Shown here in pieces: positions 41,079-45,506 of a stretch of 45,506 bases of DNA. The number at the start of each line of letters is the position of its first letter. The first letter of the stretch is position 1. Both the position numbers and the translations under genes were made by a program. Source of the stretch: Euryarchaeota archaeon UBA130 (GTDB taxonomy: Archaea; Thermoplasmatota; Poseidoniia; Poseidoniales; Thalassarchaeaceae); assembly GCA_002505775.1 (NCBI GenBank), contig DAVY01000010.1:30176-75681 (forward strand). Reading direction: 5' to 3'. Under the pieces are notes generated by a model, which made no database searches, was not told where the DNA came from, and saw only the letters and a program-made list of their open reading frames with translations.

Positions 41079-42281
41079 ATGAATGAAAGAATCGATGTCT
41101 CCGCTCGCGCCGCGGCAATAGAGTATGCCATCAGAGACGTTGTAGTCCCAGCTATAGAGTTGGAAAAGAAAGGGCATGAAATCATCAGACTGAACGTCGG
41201 CGATCCGCTGGCCTTTGATGGACTCCCTACTCCAAGCCATATGATTTCGGCATACAAGCTCGCATTGGATAGGCAGGACAATGGATACGGTCCTTCATAC
41301 GGCATTCAGGAACTTAGGGATGCCATTGCGGATTCAGAGTCCTCTAAGGGATGGGTTTGCAAAAGTGAAGATGTCTACGTTACACATGGAGTCACTGAGG
41401 CGTTGCAAATTTTATTTGCTGCTTTCTTGGAATCAGGTGACAAGGTTCTGGCCCCCGGTCCACATTACCCCCCATACATGGCATATCCTCAGATGTATGG
41501 TGCAAAGACAGTAGAATACAGGCTGGACCCTAACGATAGCTGGCGCATTGATTTCGAGGACATAGAATCCAAGATGGACGACAGTGTACGTTTATTGGTG
41601 GTTATTAACCCAAATAATCCAACAGGTAATGTCGCCACTGAAGAGGAGATAGACAAACTGGTCAAGCTTGCTCAAAAATGGCCTAAATGTACCATAATCG
41701 CAGATGAGATTTATGACGGACTAGATTTTACTGGGAGTCTGGTTTCCGTTGCATCGAAGTCTGACAATGTCCCAGTGATAGTCCTAAACGGGGTATCGAA
41801 GGTCTATTTCGCTCCGGGATGGAGAATCGGATACATGGCCTGGCACGACCCGCACGGGAAGTTGGATTTGGTCCGAGATGGGGTCGAGAGGCTACTCAGA
41901 AGTAGGCTTTGCGCATCAACTCCTGCCCAATTTGGCTATCTCGCAGGTCTACGAGACGACTCAAACTGGCTTCAAGGGCATCGAGACAGGATAAAAAAAA
42001 GACTTGATCACTGTATGATGAGGATATCAGAAATCGAGGGAATAGAGTGCGAAGAACCAGGAGGGGCATTCTATCTATTCGTGAGAATTACGAGGGATGA
42101 CATGTCTTCTGACGACAAGAGGTTTGTACTAGACTTACTCAACCAAAAACATGTCCTAGTCGTTCATGGCTCTGGATTCTCCCCAGAGTATGGTAGAGGA
42201 CATTTCAGGATGGTTTGTCTCCCCCCGATAGAAGTTCTAGACGAAGCCTTCGATAGAATTTCTGATTTCCTCGGGAGATGA
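41079..42281 (+). CDS. Class I aminotransferase (alanine/aspartate aminotransferase-like)
   Basis: A PLP enzyme of 400 residues. Visible: NVGDPLAFDGLPTP, YGPSYGIQELRDAIA, VTHGVTEALQILF, NPNNPTGN, IADEIYDGLDF, and the PLP Lys in LNGVSKVYFAPGWRIGYM; GHFRMVCLPP supplies the carboxylate Arg. Location 4 bp after alaS suggests alanine as substrate (AlaA-like), but aspartate or aromatic substrates remain possible. An ATG at 41064 lies inside alaS; I prefer 41079. Its TGA overlaps an ATG (42278) whose frame closes after six codons. Confidence 0.9.
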   Translation: MNERIDVSARAAAIEYAIRDVVVPAIELEKKGHEIIRLNVGDPLAFDGLPTPSHMISAYKLALDRQDNGYGPSYGIQELRDAIADSESSKGWVCKSEDVYVTHGVTEALQILFAAFLESGDKVLAPGPHYPPYMAYPQMYGAKTVEYRLDPNDSWRIDFEDIESKMDDSVRLLVVINPNNPTGNVATEEEIDKLVKLAQKWPKCTIIADEIYDGLDFTGSLVSVASKSDNVPVIVLNGVSKVYFAPGWRIGYMAWHDPHGKLDLVRDGVERLLRSRLCASTPAQFGYLAGLRDDSNWLQGHRDRIKKRLDHCMMRISEIEGIECEEPGGAFYLFVRITRDDMSSDDKRFVLDLLNQKHVLVVHGSGFSPEYGRGHFRMVCLPPIEVLDEAFDRISDFLGR

Positions 42282-42405
42282 TTGTCTGGGCTTCCTAAGT
42301 AGATTTCGTAAACAAAAGACTCTACAAGATACACTCAAAGAGAGGTGGAAGTCTGGGTCAGATGGCTCTATCTCCGACTCATGGAGATCAGGACAAGTCG
42401 TATGG

Positions 42406-43362
42406 ATGGCTGGAAACTCTTGGTTCAACTCATTTCTAGACAATATCGAGATGAGGCTAAGCCTTAGCTTAGGTAGGAAATTAGCACACGCAGCATCCGA
42501 ATCAGAGGAATATTTTCTAAGCCAAGAGAATCGAAGGAACCTCGGATCAAATATGGAGAAGTGGGCAGGTCTTGAGATAAACAGGACTTCCAGGGGGCTC
42601 GGAGATTTTGAAATAATCAAACAGTCATCGGATACGGCTAGTGTAATTGTAAACCATTTTTCATCAGGGCCAATGGAAGCCGGCATAGTTGCTAGCTCAT
42701 GGGAGTTCGCGAAAAAGAGACGGCATAAATTCAGATGGTCTGAGTCGGGAAGAGTATTACTTGTAAGCCTCGAGGCAGACGAAATTAACGTGCCCCTCCC
42801 AAAGGAAAGTATGCCTCATTGGTCAGAAAATATCCCTGCCATTGCTCCTGCTGATTATGTAAATTGGAATGATGTAAGGGAATTAGAAATGGGAGGATGG
42901 GAATTGGATGGGGAGAGGAAAATAATGATCTCTAGAGACCTAATACTCAGGTTCGAGGAGTTTTCATTGCATAATATTCAATCATTGAATGACTCTAGAT
43001 CTGATGATTACGTCTGGGAAGGAGTGGATGGTAAGAGGGCATTGTGGTGGACTGCACTAGCAGACACTTCAAGGCACCTTTTCATTGAGACAAAAAGACA
43101 CGTGATGATATCAGACGCCAGTGATTGGATTACGAATTCCATTCGAAACCTCTCTTCAAGCGGATTAGGGAAAATCTCAGAACCGCAGGTAGATTGGGAT
43201 ACTGGAGGCCTAGAAGCCATACTAATCGGAACATTCCATCCAGCGATATCGGGCGGGATTATTTTGGGTTGCTGGGAGAGATCTACGGGTTCCAAAGGAA
43301 GAATTTTCCTTAGCATTGTAGATGGCAAAGTAAGAGTAAAAGTATGCCCTGTCAGGCCTTGA
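42406..43362 (+). CDS. Trp-rich hypothetical protein, start uncertain
   Basis: 318 residues from the first in-frame ATG. No family recognised. It is rich in Trp and Ser, with no signal or membrane helix. Residues ~60-120 (ending GPMEAGIVASSWEFAKKRRHKFRW) look like a small ligand-binding alpha/beta unit similar to V4R domains, but weakly. The frame is open upstream of 42406 to the aminotransferase end and encodes protein-like sequence (SRFRKQKTLQDTLKERW), so the real start may be a rare codon such as CTG 42286, or a frameshift may have moved it. Probably third gene of the alaS operon. Confidence 0.6.
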   Translation: MAGNSWFNSFLDNIEMRLSLSLGRKLAHAASESEEYFLSQENRRNLGSNMEKWAGLEINRTSRGLGDFEIIKQSSDTASVIVNHFSSGPMEAGIVASSWEFAKKRRHKFRWSESGRVLLVSLEADEINVPLPKESMPHWSENIPAIAPADYVNWNDVRELEMGGWELDGERKIMISRDLILRFEEFSLHNIQSLNDSRSDDYVWEGVDGKRALWWTALADTSRHLFIETKRHVMISDASDWITNSIRNLSSSGLGKISEPQVDWDTGGLEAILIGTFHPAISGGIILGCWERSTGSKGRIFLSIVDGKVRVKVCPVRP

Positions 43363-43397
43363 GTATTTGCAAACTAATAATCTAGTCCTGTCAAACG

Positions 43398-43403
43398 TTA
43401 TAT
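43398..43403 (+). promoter_or_regulatory. TATA-like box of the TSP3-repeat gene
   Basis: TTATAT in an otherwise GC-rich spacer, 50 bp before the ATG at 43453. GGGGTG lies about 8 bases upstream of that ATG as ribosome-binding site. The remaining spacer (43363-43452) holds nothing else that I can see. Confidence 0.4.
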
Positions 43404-43452
43404 CCGCCCCCGATGTCATAGGCACTGCTTCCTAGGGGGCCGGGGTGTAACA

Positions 43453-45506
43453 ATGGCAATGAATCACAACCAATATGCTGTAACAGCCATCGTAGCAACC
43501 CTCTGTTTAGCAGGAATTTACACCATAATAGGGGCCGGGCTGTCTACCACAGAATCTGGTGGTTTCGAACCGGCAGGTTCGGACGTTGCAGATTTTGAAC
43601 CTACTGGAGAAGGGGGAGTAGATACCGATGAAGATGGAATTCCTGACAGGATGGAGATGACTCTCTACGGAACAGATTGGAGAGAATTCGACACAGATAA
43701 TGACGGTTTGAATGATGGATGGGAAATAAGAAATGGTCTTGATCCCCTAGATAACGGTGAGCCTGCTGACTCAGAGATTCCTTTCTCAGATACGGATAAT
43801 GAAGATGAAACAGGCGAGCAAAATGAGACCTTCCCAAATCCCGATAATGGCCCATATGGCGATCCAGACCGAGACGGTTTGACGAATACCGAAGAGGCGG
43901 CTCTGGGAACAAAGCCCATGGATGCGGATTCTGACGATGACGGATTGAACGACAAGTGGGAATCAACCCATGTCCATGAAATTGTCACCCCCAATGGTGT
44001 GCTAAGGCTACTCGACCCTCTGAATGCTAACAGAGATTGCTACTTTCTCACTCCAGATGGCTCAGTGAACAGCCAAGGGCCAGACGCAAGACAACAGATC
44101 ATGAACGAGCTAAGCAGTGCTGATTGGAATCTCGTTGCCAATGCCGATGGCGAGATTTCATGTGATGCGGCGCTTGACCTCGAGCAACCAACTCCCGATG
44201 GCCTAAGGAATTTCGTAGAGGAGAGATATGACACAAATCCTCTGCAGGAGGATAGTGACGGAGATCTAATTGCCGATAGACACGAGATTGCATTTGGATC
44301 AATTGAACTGGGGGTTCACTGCGGCGTCCCCGTTTTCGGCACTATCAGTCTGCAAGCACCTTTCCATGAATTCATGGAGGAGGCGGGTGATCTGACGTGG
44401 TTCGAGCAGGATATGGATGGCGATGGACGCCTGAATGGCCCAAGTGACTGGGACACAGATGGGGATGGAATGCCTGATGGTTTCGAATACTGCTATGGGG
44501 ACTTACTGAATCCCTCAAATGCTACAGATGCGTATGGAGATCCTGATGATGACGGGCTAAATAATGTTGAAGAGTACGAAGTCGCATATACTTGGGGACC
44601 ATCAAATTTCACAGATCCTGAGGATTTTGATACAGACAATGATGGGATGCCAGATGGATGGGAGTATCTGAGTGGGATTCACCCCAATGATGGTAGTAAC
44701 GCCGATGACGACCCAGACTTCGATGGATACGACTCTGACGGGGATGGCGGGGTCAGGTATTCAGATATGGTAGGAGTTTCAACAATACAATCAATCGTCG
44801 TGGAGAAGGGAGACTACGTGCAAGTCAACAAGACAGTCCTATGGGTTAGGACCGTACAAGACAGCGAATATGTCAACATTCCAGTAAAGACCCTTACCGC
44901 CGGATGGGTATATCACATCAATGTCAATGTAGGCGATGAGGTCTCCAGCAGGCTACAAGATCTAATTACAGTAGTCGAGGAAGATGAAAGATTCACGAAT
45001 CTTGATGAATTCAACGCTAGGGACCGGGACGGCGATGGAGCTGTCGATGGCAGATCAACAGACCCTCTATCCCCGGACACAGACGGGGACGGTCTTCTCG
45101 ATGGGATTGAGGTGAATGGCTGGACAATTAGGATTGTGGACCACGGAGTAAGGGATGTGATTGTCAGAAGCGACCCGGGGGCATATGATACTGACAGAGA
45201 CGGACTCTCCGATGCTGTGGAATATTACGAGACATTCACAAATGCCACTGATAGGGATACCGATTCCGATGGCCTGGAGGATTTTACTGAGGCAATTGAT
45301 GGCTTTGTTTGGAATGGCTCGGTTTACTTCACAAATGCCTCCGCCTTTGACACCGATAACGATGGCCTAGAGGACGGAGAAGAGGTAGTTGATGGCGAGG
45401 ATCAATACATCACGCACGCCAACAATGCTGACAGCGATGCAGACGGGTTGAACGATGGTGGAGAGGTGCTGTTCGTTCCAAGGCCATGGCAATCTCCAAC
45501 TAACCC
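43453..45506 (+). CDS. Thrombospondin type 3 repeat surface protein (3' truncated by window)
   Basis: The frame is open from ATG 43453 to the window end (684 codons). An N-terminal signal anchor (YAVTAIVATLCLAGIYTIIGAG) is followed by at least a dozen calcium loops of the form DxDxDGxxD, for example DTDEDGIPD, DTDGDGMPD, DTDNDGLED and DADSDDDGLND, i.e. TSP3 repeats. An insert at about residues 435-510 interrupts them with a beta-rich domain. TDPLSPDTDGDGLLDGIEVNGW resembles the calcium-binding segment of binary-toxin protective antigens, seen widely in TSP3 proteins. It is likely a rigid calcium-stabilised surface stalk. The C-terminus and its anchor lie outside the window. Confidence 0.88.
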   Translation, partial: MAMNHNQYAVTAIVATLCLAGIYTIIGAGLSTTESGGFEPAGSDVADFEPTGEGGVDTDEDGIPDRMEMTLYGTDWREFDTDNDGLNDGWEIRNGLDPLDNGEPADSEIPFSDTDNEDETGEQNETFPNPDNGPYGDPDRDGLTNTEEAALGTKPMDADSDDDGLNDKWESTHVHEIVTPNGVLRLLDPLNANRDCYFLTPDGSVNSQGPDARQQIMNELSSADWNLVANADGEISCDAALDLEQPTPDGLRNFVEERYDTNPLQEDSDGDLIADRHEIAFGSIELGVHCGVPVFGTISLQAPFHEFMEEAGDLTWFEQDMDGDGRLNGPSDWDTDGDGMPDGFEYCYGDLLNPSNATDAYGDPDDDGLNNVEEYEVAYTWGPSNFTDPEDFDTDNDGMPDGWEYLSGIHPNDGSNADDDPDFDGYDSDGDGGVRYSDMVGVSTIQSIVVEKGDYVQVNKTVLWVRTVQDSEYVNIPVKTLTAGWVYHINVNVGDEVSSRLQDLITVVEEDERFTNLDEFNARDRDGDGAVDGRSTDPLSPDTDGDGLLDGIEVNGWTIRIVDHGVRDVIVRSDPGAYDTDRDGLSDAVEYYETFTNATDRDTDSDGLEDFTEAIDGFVWNGSVYFTNASAFDTDNDGLEDGEEVVDGEDQYITHANNADSDADGLNDGGEVLFVPRPWQSPTN

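Noticed and set aside
1..45506. CRISPR array, insertion sequence or prophage
   Set aside because: No regularly spaced direct repeats, transposase, integrase or terminal inverted repeats were seen on reading.

Overview
The window looks archaeal and most resembles a planktonic marine euryarchaeon of the Marine Group II type (Ca. Poseidoniales, Thermoplasmatota); that placement is inference from gene content. It carries archaeal information-processing genes: an Rpo7-Spt4-S24e-S27ae operon, archaeal-type D-aminoacyl-tRNA deacylase, archaeal-type AlaRS, an XPD-like Fe-S helicase and RtcB. These sit beside bacterial-looking metabolic genes (hexameric-type glutamate dehydrogenase, proline dehydrogenase, a polar amino acid ABC transporter). 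Very large membrane-anchored surface proteins take up roughly 40% of the window. Genes are tightly packed, and nearly every convergent pair shares or abuts its stop codons.

Layout. 1-3342: end of a repetitive Ig-like surface protein with a cytoplasmic DUF4129-like domain. 3339-5830: XPD/DinG-type helicase plus a small partner. 5896-7871: ribbon-helix-helix regulator divergent from an HD-domain phosphohydrolase, with a palindromic candidate operator between them. 7969-12209: glutamate dehydrogenase facing an amino acid ABC transporter whose permease is fused to a Ycf48-like beta-propeller. 12315-13226: purC. 13227-19554: a 1.9-kaa FG-GAP/CARDB surface protein and a 208-aa partner. 19555-21029: candidate structured leader RNA followed by rpo7, spt4, rps24e and rps27ae. 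21026-24566: propeller-like hypothetical, DTD2 deacylase, proline dehydrogenase, zinc-finger protein. 24623-27897: methyltransferase-like protein, membrane-anchored subtilase, multi-pass zinc-ribbon membrane protein. 27964-28216: divergent tRNA-Ser(GGA) and tRNA-Thr(GGT). 28279-35181: 2300-aa surface protein. 35303-38103: 53-aa microprotein, AlkA-like glycosylase, small anchored secreted protein, RtcB. 38201-43362: AlaRS (probable TTG start), class I aminotransferase, Trp-rich unknown. 43453-45506: start of a thrombospondin-type-3-repeat surface protein cut by the window end.

How the genes fit together. Amino acid import, glutamate dehydrogenase, proline dehydrogenase, an aminotransferase and a surface subtilase fit a protein- and peptide-consuming heterotroph. 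The giant anchored proteins, with lectin-like, Ig-like and calcium-loop segments, probably serve the cell surface in adhesion or particle contact. The most unusual items are the propeller-permease fusion, the leader RNA before rpo7 with two mutually exclusive pairings, and the uniform stop-codon packing of convergent genes.
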